Source: Clostridium sp. MCC353 (GTDB taxonomy: Bacteria; Bacillota; Clostridia; Lachnospirales; Lachnospiraceae). Taken from it: a stretch of 64,000 nucleotides of DNA. The position numbers and the translations under genes were made by a program. Under the pieces are notes generated by a model, which was not told the origin of the DNA, made no database searches, and was given only the letters and a program-made list of their open reading frames with translations. The stretch spans positions 1-64,000 of the forward strand of contig NZ_WQPN01000053.1 of NCBI RefSeq assembly GCF_018785315.1, written 5' to 3'. Positions 51,864 to 62,433 of the stretch are shown piece by piece (position 1 is the first letter of the stretch; every line of letters starts with the position of its first letter).

Positions 51864-53963
51864 TTAAACAATGCGCTTGAATTTTTTCTCCAGCTCATAT
51901 TTGCTCATGGAGATAATGGTGGGCCTTCCGTGGGGGCAGGCGTAAGGATTGTCCAACTCCAGAAGCTGGTCAATCAGGTTGTCCGCTTCCAGCGCCGACA
52001 TCCGGTGATTTCCTTTTACTGCGGCTTTGCATGACATGGACGCAGCCTTTTCATAGATAATATCCGGGTTATGTCCGGCTATTTCACCAGACAGCCCGTC
52101 GATCATTTCCATCAGAAGTTCTTTTTTGGCGATGGAGAACAGATTGTCAGGAACCGCTCTGACCGCATATTCTTTACCGCCGAAATGCTCTATCTCAAAT
52201 CCCATTTTATTAAAATATTCCAAATACTCTTTTAATAATATCTCTTCATTTCCGCTGAGAGTGAGAATGATGGGAGGATTCACCATTTGAGATGTGTATT
52301 CCCTCTGCTTTAGTGAGGCCATTGTCTTTTCAAACAGAACCTTTTCATGGGCCGCATGCTGGTCGATGATGTAGAGCTGCTGGTTAAATTCCACCAGCCA
52401 GTAGGTATCAAACAACTGGCCGATCAATTTGTGGCGTTCCCTGGCCTTTGGTTCCAAAAGCTTTTCCTCAAACAGATCCAGCTGCTCCGCTTTTTCCGGG
52501 ATTTTTTCCGAAGTCCCGCTCTGGACGGGCTGCGTTTGTTCACTCTGACCCTGCGCAGACAGCTCCTGTTCCTCCGCTGCCTGTCCCGGCCGTCCTCCTT
52601 CGAACGTCTCCCGCGTCTCTGTACTCTCCCCATTTCCCGCCAAACTGCCACCTTGTTTCGGTGTCCGCCCGGGAATGATCAGGGCGTCGCGGATGGGAAT
52701 ATCTTTTGAAAAATCCTTAGGAATATCTTTTAAAACCGGAACCGGTATCCGTTCCGGGCTTTTAAACGGAAGGCTTTCAGAAACTCTGCCCTTCTCTCCC
52801 ATGATTTCCTTCATCACTTCCCGGTCAGACTTCCATCCGGGCGAGGCTTCCCGGGTAAATGTCTGCGTCAGTTCCCGCCGTCTTTTCTCAAACGGTTCAG
52901 GCACATCCTCCCGTCTGGGCACAGGCTTTTCCTTTTCCCTCTTTTCCTGTTTCAACGATACTTCCGGTATCAGCTCTTTCTGTTCCAAAGCCGCTGATAA
53001 GGCCTCAAATACCATTTGGTAGACCCTTTCCGGCTGGGAAAAGCGCAGCTCCATCTTAGTGGGATGGACGTTTACGTCCAGTGATTCCGGATCAATGGAA
53101 AAATGAAGCAGGGTGAACGGATATTTATGCTGCATCATATAAGGTTTATAAGCGTCTTCTATGGCTTTAGCGATTACACTGCTCTTTATATATCTTCCGT
53201 TAATATAATAATTCTCAAAATTCCGGTTGCTCCTTGCGATCACTGGTTTTCCGATAAATCCTTTGACAGCGGCTTCGGCATCACCGGTTTTAACTTCCAG
53301 CAGATTGGCGGCAATTTCCCGCCCGAACACCGTATATATGATGTCCCTCACATTATGGTTCCCCGATGTGTGAAGGCGGTTTTGATTATTCTGGATAAAA
53401 CGGATGGATACTTCAGGATGGGAAAGGGCTATCTTCTCCACCAGATCCGCCACATGGGCCCCCTCCGTCTGAGCCGTCTTTAAAAATTTCTTTCTCACCG
53501 GAGTGTTGAAAAATAAATTGCGCACAATGAAGGTGGTGCCTTCCGGCGCGCCGATCTCTTCCAGCCCCTTTTCCGCCCCGCCTTCAATCTGGTATCTGCT
53601 GCCCGTTATGCTGGAACTGACCTTTGTGATCAGTTCCACCTGGGCGACCGCCGCGATGCTGGACAGCGCCTCACCTCTAAAACCCAAAGATGAAATGGTA
53701 AATAAATCTTCTATCGACCGGATTTTACTGGTGGAATGGCGCAAAAAGGCCAGTGCGATCTCCTCTCTCGGAATTCCGCATCCATTATCAGTAACCCGGA
53801 TAAAAGAGATTCCGCCGTCCTTGATCTCCACCGTGACAGCCGTAGCCCCTGCATCGATGGCATTTTCCAAAAGCTCTTTGACCACCGAAGCCGGGCGCTC
53901 GATCACTTCGCCGGCCGCAATTTTATTGATTGTAGTTTGATCCAGTACTGTAATATTCGGCAT
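51864..53963 (-). CDS. mutL: DNA mismatch repair endonuclease MutL
   Basis: A 699-residue mismatch repair protein. The GHKL ATPase has ELLENAIDAGAT, DNGCGIPREE and GFRGEALSS (about 30-100). A disordered Lys/Glu/Pro-rich linker (about 340-490) leads to the C-terminal domain with the endonuclease motif DQHAAHEKVLFE, followed by CPHGRPT. The intact DQHA(X)2E(X)4E motif indicates nicking activity, unlike E. coli MutL, as expected in an organism without MutH. AAGGAAAGG lies before the ATG. Confidence 0.97.
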   Translation of the reverse strand: MPNITVLDQTTINKIAAGEVIERPASVVKELLENAIDAGATAVTVEIKDGGISFIRVTDNGCGIPREEIALAFLRHSTSKIRSIEDLFTISSLGFRGEALSSIAAVAQVELITKVSSSITGSRYQIEGGAEKGLEEIGAPEGTTFIVRNLFFNTPVRKKFLKTAQTEGAHVADLVEKIALSHPEVSIRFIQNNQNRLHTSGNHNVRDIIYTVFGREIAANLLEVKTGDAEAAVKGFIGKPVIARSNRNFENYYINGRYIKSSVIAKAIEDAYKPYMMQHKYPFTLLHFSIDPESLDVNVHPTKMELRFSQPERVYQMVFEALSAALEQKELIPEVSLKQEKREKEKPVPRREDVPEPFEKRRRELTQTFTREASPGWKSDREVMKEIMGEKGRVSESLPFKSPERIPVPVLKDIPKDFSKDIPIRDALIIPGRTPKQGGSLAGNGESTETRETFEGGRPGQAAEEQELSAQGQSEQTQPVQSGTSEKIPEKAEQLDLFEEKLLEPKARERHKLIGQLFDTYWLVEFNQQLYIIDQHAAHEKVLFEKTMASLKQREYTSQMVNPPIILTLSGNEEILLKEYLEYFNKMGFEIEHFGGKEYAVRAVPDNLFSIAKKELLMEMIDGLSGEIAGHNPDIIYEKAASMSCKAAVKGNHRMSALEADNLIDQLLELDNPYACPHGRPTIISMSKYELEKKFKRIV

Positions 53964-53977
53964 AAATTCCTTTCCTT

Positions 53978-56626
53978 CTACCAGCGGTTTTTAATCTTTG
54001 TCTGAAGCTGGTACAACATATTCAACGCGTCGATGGGTGTCATTTTCCCAAGTTCCAGTTCCGATATCTCTTTAATGATGTCATCGTCCTTTACCGTCTC
54101 AAAAATAGACATCTGAAGCAGATCCACTTCATCCGGCTTGGGAACGGATTTCCGCTGGTTTACGTTGGTGGAGGACTGGGCGATCTCTTTTGCTTTGGCC
54201 GTAATGTCGGCGCTGCTCAGTTCTTCTACCAGTTCTTTGGCCCGCTCGATCACCGGTTCCGGCACGCCGGCCAGCTTGGCAACCTGGATTCCATAACTTT
54301 TATCCGCCCCGCCCTTGACTATCTTTCTCAGGAAAACGATGTCATCTCCCTGCTCTTTTACAGCGATACAGTAGTTATTAACACCGCTCATGGTTCCTTC
54401 CAGTTCCGTCAGCTCGTGGTAATGGGTGGCAAACAGGGTTTTGGCGCCCAGCAGTTTGGTATTGCTGATATGTTCAACCACAGCCCATGCAATGCTCAGA
54501 CCGTCAAATGTACTGGTGCCGCGGCCGATCTCGTCTAAAATAAGCAGGCTGTTTTTCGTGGCATTTCTGAGAATATTGGCCACTTCAGTCATCTCCACCA
54601 TGAATGTGCTCTGTCCGCTGGCTAAGTCATCGGAAGCCCCCACACGGGTGAAAATGCGGTCGCAGATCCCCACATTGGCCGATTCCGCAGGAACGAAGCT
54701 GCCCACCTGGGCCATCAAAACGATCAGTGCCGTCTGTCTCATATATGTGGATTTACCGGCCATGTTGGGACCTGTTATGATGGAAATTCTGTTTTTCCCA
54801 TTGTCCAGGTATGTATCATTGGAGACGAAAAGGTCGTCCCGCATCATTTTTTCCACCACCGGATGGCGGCCGTTTTTAATCTGAATGATCCCCTTCTCAT
54901 TGATAGAAGGCTTTACATAATTATTCCTGGTGGCCACTACGGAAAGGGATGCGAATACATCGATTCCTGCAATAGCCTTGGCTGATTTCTGGATTCTTAA
55001 TACTTCCTGGGCGATCTGATCCCGGACCTGGCAGAACAGTTCATATTCCAGGGAAAACAGCTTGTCCTCAGCTCCCAGTATGATATCTTCCAGATTCTTC
55101 AGCTCATCTGTTGTAAAACGTTCCGCATTGGCCAATGTCTGCTTTCTTATAAAATAATCCGGCACCATATTCTTGAATGAATTGGTCACTTCGAAATAAT
55201 ATCCAAATACTTTATTATATTTGATCTTCAGGTTTTTTATGCCTGTTTTTTCTTTTTCCCGCTGCTCTAATTCAGCCAGCCATGTTTTCCCTTCTGTTTT
55301 TGCATGGCGCAGTTTGTCCGTCTCTTCGTGGAATCCGTCCTTGATCATGCCCCCGTCCCGGACGGATATGGGCGGATCATCTTCAATGGCCTTGTCGATC
55401 AACTGGTATAAATCATCCAGCGGATCCAGGTCTTCATCCAATTCCCGAAACAGCCCGGAACTGAATTCTTTTAGGATGTTTTTAATATGGGGCAGCATTT
55501 CCAGAGAATTTTTAAAAGCGATTAAATCTCTGGGATTGGCGGTTTTATAGCTGATCCGGCCGATCAAACGCTCCAAATCATAGATCGGATTTAAATACTC
55601 ACATATTTCTTCACGGGAAATGAAATTCATGTTGAGTTCTTCAATGGCATTCTGCCTTTTCAATATCTCATCCCGGTCGATCAGCGGCTGTTCCAGAAAA
55701 TTACGCAGCAAACGGGCGCCCATGGCGGTCTTCGTCTTGTCAAGCACCCAGAGCAAGGTCCCCCGTTTCTGCTTTTCACGCATGGTCTCCACCAGTTCCA
55801 GATTTCGTCTGGTGGAAGTATCGAGCATCATAAACTGTCCCGTTGTGTACGGGATCAGCGTGGTGATATGGTTTAATGTGTTCTTCTGGGTTTCGTACAG
55901 ATACTGCATCACAGCGCCGGCCGCGATGGAACCGATCTCGTAGTCATTCAGCCCAAGCCCTTCCAGAGAGTTGACACGATAATGTTCTTTTATGATTTTA
56001 TGGCAGGTTTCTTCTGCAAAGAAACGGTTATCCAAAGAGGATATGGTCACCTGATACCGTTCTTTCAAATCTGTAAGGTCCACGCCGGACATATTAAACG
56101 CCTCGTTGCAGACGATCTCAGAAGGGGCAAACTTGTTGATCTCATCAAATAAATTTCTTTCATTGGACACTTCTGTCACAAGAAAATCACCGGTTGTAAT
56201 ATCTGCGGTTGCCAGTCCAAAGGATTCGTCCAGATAAACAATGCCCATGAGATAGTTGTTCTTAGTTTCATCCAGCGCCTGGGCGCTGGTAATCGTACCG
56301 GGGGTGACGACGCGGATGACTTCCCTCTTCACCAGCCCTTTTGCCAGCTTGGGGTCTTCCATCTGCTCCGCGATGGCTACTTTATACCCCTTTTGAACCA
56401 GGCGGTACAGATAGTTATCGAGGGCATGAAAAGGAACGCCGCACATAGGCGCACGTTCCTCTAAACCACATTCCTTTCCGGTTAAGGTGATCTCCAATTC
56501 TTTCGATACGATCAGCGCATCTTCAAAAAACATTTCATAAAAATCTCCCAGCCTGTAAAAAAGAATACAGTCAGGATATTCTTTCTTGGTTTCAGTATAA
56601 TGAACCATCATAGGTGACAGTCCCAT
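53978..56626 (-). CDS. mutS: DNA mismatch recognition protein MutS
   Basis: An 882-residue protein. The mismatch-wedge Phe and Glu are in RLGDFYEMFFEDA (about 26-38); the ATPase has Walker A GPNMAGKSTYMRQ (about 613), LILDEIGRGTSTFDG and ATHYHELTEL. Full length, with the C-terminal helix-turn-helix. Gap to mutL 14 bases. It works with MutL on replication errors. Confidence 0.98.
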   Translation of the reverse strand: MGLSPMMVHYTETKKEYPDCILFYRLGDFYEMFFEDALIVSKELEITLTGKECGLEERAPMCGVPFHALDNYLYRLVQKGYKVAIAEQMEDPKLAKGLVKREVIRVVTPGTITSAQALDETKNNYLMGIVYLDESFGLATADITTGDFLVTEVSNERNLFDEINKFAPSEIVCNEAFNMSGVDLTDLKERYQVTISSLDNRFFAEETCHKIIKEHYRVNSLEGLGLNDYEIGSIAAGAVMQYLYETQKNTLNHITTLIPYTTGQFMMLDTSTRRNLELVETMREKQKRGTLLWVLDKTKTAMGARLLRNFLEQPLIDRDEILKRQNAIEELNMNFISREEICEYLNPIYDLERLIGRISYKTANPRDLIAFKNSLEMLPHIKNILKEFSSGLFRELDEDLDPLDDLYQLIDKAIEDDPPISVRDGGMIKDGFHEETDKLRHAKTEGKTWLAELEQREKEKTGIKNLKIKYNKVFGYYFEVTNSFKNMVPDYFIRKQTLANAERFTTDELKNLEDIILGAEDKLFSLEYELFCQVRDQIAQEVLRIQKSAKAIAGIDVFASLSVVATRNNYVKPSINEKGIIQIKNGRHPVVEKMMRDDLFVSNDTYLDNGKNRISIITGPNMAGKSTYMRQTALIVLMAQVGSFVPAESANVGICDRIFTRVGASDDLASGQSTFMVEMTEVANILRNATKNSLLILDEIGRGTSTFDGLSIAWAVVEHISNTKLLGAKTLFATHYHELTELEGTMSGVNNYCIAVKEQGDDIVFLRKIVKGGADKSYGIQVAKLAGVPEPVIERAKELVEELSSADITAKAKEIAQSSTNVNQRKSVPKPDEVDLLQMSIFETVKDDDIIKEISELELGKMTPIDALNMLYQLQTKIKNRW

Positions 56627-56660
56627 AATTTTCCTCTTTTCTAATTTCAGTAATTTTTCT

Positions 56661-58112
56661 TTAGTTTTTTATTTGTGTCCCCATATAGTAAAATCCTTTG
56701 GATTCATCCAGATATACATCCACAATTTTTCCAATCAGGGATTCGTCTCCCGGGAAATGGACGATGGTGTTATTATCCATCCGCCCTGTTACAAAACCTG
56801 CCTGGTGGTCGTCCATATTCTCCACCAGGACTTTCTGAACCGTATGTTCATCGCGGCCGGAAACTTCAGCCGAAATATGCTGAACTTCTTCTAAAAGCCG
56901 GTCAAACCGGTCTTTTACCACCTCTTCAGGAACCTGATCCTCCATTGCGGCGGCAGGCGTTCCGGTCCGCTTGGAATAGATGAATGTGAACGCGCTGTCA
57001 TAACGCACCCGGCGTACCACGTCCAGTGTCTCCTGAAAATCCTCTTCTGTTTCACCAGGAAATCCTACGATGATATCGGTGGTCAGCGAGATATCAGGCA
57101 CTGCCGCCCTGATCTTCTCTGCCAGCTCCAGATACTGCTCCTTCGTATACTTCCGGTTCATCACCTCTAATACACGGCTGCTTCCCGACTGGAGAGGAAG
57201 GTGTAAATGATGGCATACCTTTTTGGAATTTTTCATCACCTCGATCAGTTCGTCCGACAGATCCTTTGGATGGGAGGTCATGAAGCGGATCCGTTCCAGC
57301 CCTTCAATCTCGTCAATCATTTGAAGGAGTTCTGCAAATGAGACAGGCTGCTCCAGATTCTTTCCATAGGAATTCACATTCTGTCCCAGCAGCATCACTT
57401 CAATAACCCCGTCTGCCACAAGAGACTTGATCTCAGCCACAATATCTTCCGGATTCCGGCTTCTCTCCCGTCCTCTGACATATGGAACAATGCAGTAACT
57501 GCAGAAATTGTTACAGCCGAACATGATGTTCACACCTGATTTAAACGGATATTTCCGCTCAACAGGCAGATCTTCAACGATTTTATCGGCTTTCTCCCAA
57601 ATATCTACCACCATTTTTTTCTGGTCCAGACGCTCAGACAAAAGTTCCGCCAGTTTAAAGATATTGTGGGTGCCGAATATCACATCCACGAAACGGTAAC
57701 TCTTTTTAATCTTCGCAACCACTTCCGGCTCCTGCATCATACATCCGCAGAGAGCGATCAGCATATTGGGATTCTTCTTTTTTAAGCTGTTCAGATAACC
57801 CAGGCGTCCGTAGACCCTCTGATTCGCGTTTTCTCTCACTGTACAGGTGTTATAAAGGACAAAATCGGCCTCATCCGTATCGGTTTCAACAAAGCCCATC
57901 TGCTCCAAAATTCCCAGCAGCTTTTCTGAATCTCTGGCATTCATCTGGCATCCCATATTGACCACGCAGGATTTGGGGAAGCGTCCATTTTCTCGTTCAA
58001 AATTTTTTACCCACTCCCGGCATTTGGCCATGAAGTAATACTGACGGGCCGGTTCTTCTACTGGAGGATTGTAACTTAAATCTATTTCATTCAAATCAAT
58101 TTCATTACTCAT
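56661..58112 (-). CDS. miaB: tRNA 2-methylthio-N6-isopentenyladenosine synthase
   Basis: A 483-residue radical SAM methylthiotransferase acting on i6A37 of tRNA. The UPF0004 domain has VVNMGCQMNARDSE and YNTCTVRENANQRVYGR with its three Cys ligands; the radical SAM motif is CNNFCSYCIVPYVRGRE (about 190-207). A TRAM domain closes the protein (about 415-480). Only AAAGGA at some distance precedes the start. It heads the miaB-mutS-mutL-miaA unit. Confidence 0.97.
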   Translation of the reverse strand: MSNEIDLNEIDLSYNPPVEEPARQYYFMAKCREWVKNFERENGRFPKSCVVNMGCQMNARDSEKLLGILEQMGFVETDTDEADFVLYNTCTVRENANQRVYGRLGYLNSLKKKNPNMLIALCGCMMQEPEVVAKIKKSYRFVDVIFGTHNIFKLAELLSERLDQKKMVVDIWEKADKIVEDLPVERKYPFKSGVNIMFGCNNFCSYCIVPYVRGRERSRNPEDIVAEIKSLVADGVIEVMLLGQNVNSYGKNLEQPVSFAELLQMIDEIEGLERIRFMTSHPKDLSDELIEVMKNSKKVCHHLHLPLQSGSSRVLEVMNRKYTKEQYLELAEKIRAAVPDISLTTDIIVGFPGETEEDFQETLDVVRRVRYDSAFTFIYSKRTGTPAAAMEDQVPEEVVKDRFDRLLEEVQHISAEVSGRDEHTVQKVLVENMDDHQAGFVTGRMDNNTIVHFPGDESLIGKIVDVYLDESKGFYYMGTQIKN

Positions 58113-58187
58113 ATTTCTTGATTTTTTCCTTTCTATGGTATATAATATATTATAAAGAAGCGGGTTTTTTACCGTACAGCTCTAAGG

Positions 58188-58706
58188 CTAAAGCGGGGTG
58201 CTCGTTTCTTTTTTTATGTTTATAATGTCATATAAATACAGCTTTCTATTTTCAGAATGTCTTATCACCAACTCAGCATGAAATACATTATACCGTAAAA
58301 CATCATTATTTTCATCAAAAACAGGTATTGCAAATCTGGAATCATATCGATACCAGCCATATTTTGCATTTTTTTCATGTTTCCTTTCCAGATTTTCCTG
58401 AAACCTTCTATTTTGAGCAATTTCTATCATTTCCGGAATTCCTTGTGCGGCATTTGCTTTTGCCTTTGCTAACGCTCCTTTTAATTTTGCTGTATACTTC
58501 GAACCTGAATATTCATCAGGTAAATCACTGCCAATATATATAATTTCTTTACTTTCAGCAATTTCTATAAACTCTCCAATATACTGTTTTAAATACTGCT
58601 CGACTTCATCCCAATTTATATTTCTTTTCCCCTTAAAATGAATATCATTTACAATGACGATCTGATTTCCATTCACATCTTTAATAACGCTTATGTTTCT
58701 TTCCAT
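58188..58706 (-). CDS. Unknown 172-residue protein, possible polyvalent-protein/BECR-type nuclease-like domain
   Basis: I do not recognise a named family with certainty. The second half (WYRYDSRFAIPVFDENNDV, then YNVFHAELVIRHSENRKLYL and YDIINIKKE) resembles the C-terminal part of phage/mobile polyvalent proteins of the barnase-EndoU-ColicinE5-RelE-like kind. TAKLKGALAKAKANAAQGI precedes it. No signal peptide or TM helix. GGAGG is well placed before the ATG. Its bases are more AT-rich than the flanking housekeeping genes, and it sits between miaB and a patch of small ORFs, suggesting an acquired or remnant gene. Confidence 0.6.
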   Translation of the reverse strand: MERNISVIKDVNGNQIVIVNDIHFKGKRNINWDEVEQYLKQYIGEFIEIAESKEIIYIGSDLPDEYSGSKYTAKLKGALAKAKANAAQGIPEMIEIAQNRRFQENLERKHEKNAKYGWYRYDSRFAIPVFDENNDVLRYNVFHAELVIRHSENRKLYLYDIINIKKETSTPL

Positions 58707-58722
58707 AATCCTCCATTGTACG

Positions 58723-58821
58723 CTATCTTACTGTAATCTTTTGTAAGCTCTTCTGCCGTTCAGGTTCCTTCACCGGTATCTCCCTCTGGATTCCCTCAGG
58801 GGCCACCTGTATATGATCCAT
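58723..58821 (-). CDS. Small ORF of 32 residues upstream of the 172-residue gene
   Basis: MDHIQVAPEGIQREIPVKEP begins this basic, hydrophilic 32-residue peptide. GAGGT lies 7 bases before the ATG and a good promoter (58864-58891) lies just upstream. It ends 17 bases before the next gene's start codon, so the two would be cotranscribed. I do not recognise it; it may be the end of a larger mobile-element protein kept as a leader. Confidence 0.4.
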   Translation of the reverse strand: MDHIQVAPEGIQREIPVKEPERQKSLQKITVR

Positions 58822-58863
58822 CTATTTTACCTCATAATTCTATTTGAATTTTGGCTTCAAAAT

Positions 58864-58891
58864 ATTATAGCATAAATCAAAATGATTGCAA
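58864..58891 (-). promoter_or_regulatory. Predicted promoter of the small ORF/172-residue gene pair
   Basis: Minus-strand TTGCAA (58886-58891) and TATAAT (58864-58869) with a 16-base spacer, about 40 bases before the small ORF. Confidence 0.65.
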
Positions 58892-58914
58892 ACACCTAAA
58901 AGGAATCACTTTTT

Positions 58915-59079
58915 TTACTGGGGGATACTTTTTCTCAAATGTAAGGGATTGGCGGAGGTTACGAAAAGTCCAATGAGTATATCGTCTCCTACTTCGTCAA
59001 TATCTTCTGTTCTGACACACTTCTATACATCCCAGCAAACGGATGCATTACTGCAGTGGAAATAACACAGTCGGATCAT
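58915..59079 (-). pseudogene. Degenerate small ORF with an in-frame TAG, after the T-box-like leader
   Basis: From ATG 59079 the frame reads 18 codons (CYFHCSNASVCWDV at the end), then TAG at 59023-59025, then a further 35 codons without stop (EDIDEVGDDILIGLFVTSAN and on) to TAA at 58915-58917. AAAGGAGG abuts the ATG too closely for normal initiation. It looks like the remnant of a coding region once controlled by the T-box-like leader upstream. Not identified. Confidence 0.4.
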
Positions 59080-59104
59080 CCTCCTTTCTACATTTCTCCA
59101 AAAC

Positions 59105-59335
59105 AAAAAGCCCTAATTTGACATAATATCAACTTAGGGCGAACTTTCATGTCCGTGTTACCACCTAATTTCAGATTTCTCTGAGCTTTGCCAATACAGG
59201 GTTTCTCCGATATCGCTTCCTATATTAACGAGGGATCTCCGTTGAAGCCTACTATGATTCTAAAAAGCCACTATTCCCCCCACCATCTAAATACCTAAAT
59301 ATCATAAACAATCAACCCAAAACCAGCACATGCTC
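59105..59335 (-). promoter_or_regulatory. T-box-like leader with terminator
   Basis: Read on the minus strand, a small stem (CAGA 59072-like arm at 59172-59175 with TCTG 59180-59183) is followed by AGGTGGTAACACGG (59153-59166), close to the T-box AGGGTGGNACCACG, and then by a terminator stem GCCCTAA/TTAGGGC (59134-59140 with 59110-59116) and TTTTT (59105-59109). TTAGG of the T-box can pair with CCTAA of the terminator arm, the expected antiterminator. Upstream sequence (59200-59335) can form stem I, with AGTA present, but the specifier codon could not be fixed. No intact aminoacyl-tRNA or amino acid gene follows. Confidence 0.65.
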
Positions 59336-59361
59336 TTTTTACTTATTCTCTCCACAGCACA

Positions 59362-59646
59362 GCCGAGACTGGATGGAACGCGGGGCAGGGGGCTGACAAA
59401 CGGCCGGCGTTCGTCTGGAAACCGTGTAGTGGTTCTTGGTGCGCAGAGGCAAAAAGAGGCGGTCATACACTGAAATCCGAATCAGTGTATGAGGCGCCCC
59501 TTGAGAGGTGAAGTTCATAAAAAGTTCACCTCGAATGGGCGCCGCACCGCCTCTTTTTGTCTCTGCACACCTAGAACCACTTACGGTTGGAAGCCGAATG
59601 CCGGCCGTTTGTCAGCCCCCTGCCCCGCGTTCCATCCAGTCTCGGC
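59362..59646. repeat. 285-bp structured inverted repeat with two internal hairpins
   Basis: The ends are a perfect 47-bp inverted repeat (59362-59408 with 59600-59646, GC-rich). The pairing continues imperfectly to 59463 and 59546 (few mismatches and one indel). The centre forms two hairpins: 59464-59473 with 59482-59491 (10 bp, CATACACTGA arm), and GGCGCCC 59493-59499 with GGGCGCC 59537-59543 enclosing GAGGTGAA/TTCACCTC (59505-59512 with 59525-59532). The overall shape is a Y. No ORF inside is credible. It lies 27 bases after the atpC stop and upstream of the T-box-like leader. No target duplication is evident. Confidence 0.93.
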
Positions 59647-59673
59647 GTTACTTCCGCCAATAACGTAAAACGG

Positions 59674-60081
59674 TCAAATATTCTGGCTTTTCATCCTCAA
59701 CCGCGCAATGGCCCTCGCCAAAGACGCCTCCGAATGCGAATGTTCCTGTATACTCTGCTTCTGCCTCAACTGCTCTTTCGCCCTCTCCAGCGCTTCCCGG
59801 GCGCGGCGGACATCGATTTCTTCCGGCTTTTCAGCCGTATCCACTAAAAGGGTGACACGGTTATTGATGATTTGGGCAAAGCCGCTGCCTACCACGCCTT
59901 CCACTTTTGTTCCATCTTCGGTGGTGATTCTGATTCCGCCTACGCTGACGGCGATTACCATATTTTCATGATGGGCCTGAACCGCTTTTTCACCGTCAAA
60001 AACAGGCAGCACGATCATCCGGCACCTGCCCTCGAAAAAGACCCGGTCGCTGGCTATAATTTTCAGATAAAATGTATTCAT
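59674..60081 (-). CDS. atpC: ATP synthase epsilon subunit
   Basis: A 135-residue central-stalk subunit of F1. The N-terminal beta sandwich is TFYLKIIASDRVFFEGRCRM and GGIRITTEDGTK-like; the C-terminal helical hairpin (DVRRAREALERAKEQLRQ) can inhibit the enzyme. ATG 60081 gives the family N-terminus; the open frame upstream overlaps atpD. Last gene of the operon. Confidence 0.93.
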   Translation of the reverse strand: MNTFYLKIIASDRVFFEGRCRMIVLPVFDGEKAVQAHHENMVIAVSVGGIRITTEDGTKVEGVVGSGFAQIINNRVTLLVDTAEKPEEIDVRRAREALERAKEQLRQKQSIQEHSHSEASLARAIARLRMKSQNI

Positions 60082-60122
60082 CGTCTCGTCACATCCTTTT
60101 TCCGCTTCTAAACATCCATATT

Positions 60123-62418
<2,296 letters not shown>

Positions 62419-62433
62419 AAAGCACCTCCTGCC

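Noticed and set aside
58915-59079. In-frame TAG considered as a pyrrolysine or selenocysteine-like recoding site
   Set aside because: No supporting tRNA or insertion element is seen, the frame is short and its ribosome site is badly spaced; decay is simpler.
59362-59646. The long palindrome considered as an insertion sequence or a retron msd region
   Set aside because: There is no transposase or reverse transcriptase gene nearby and no clear target duplication, so only the structure is reported.
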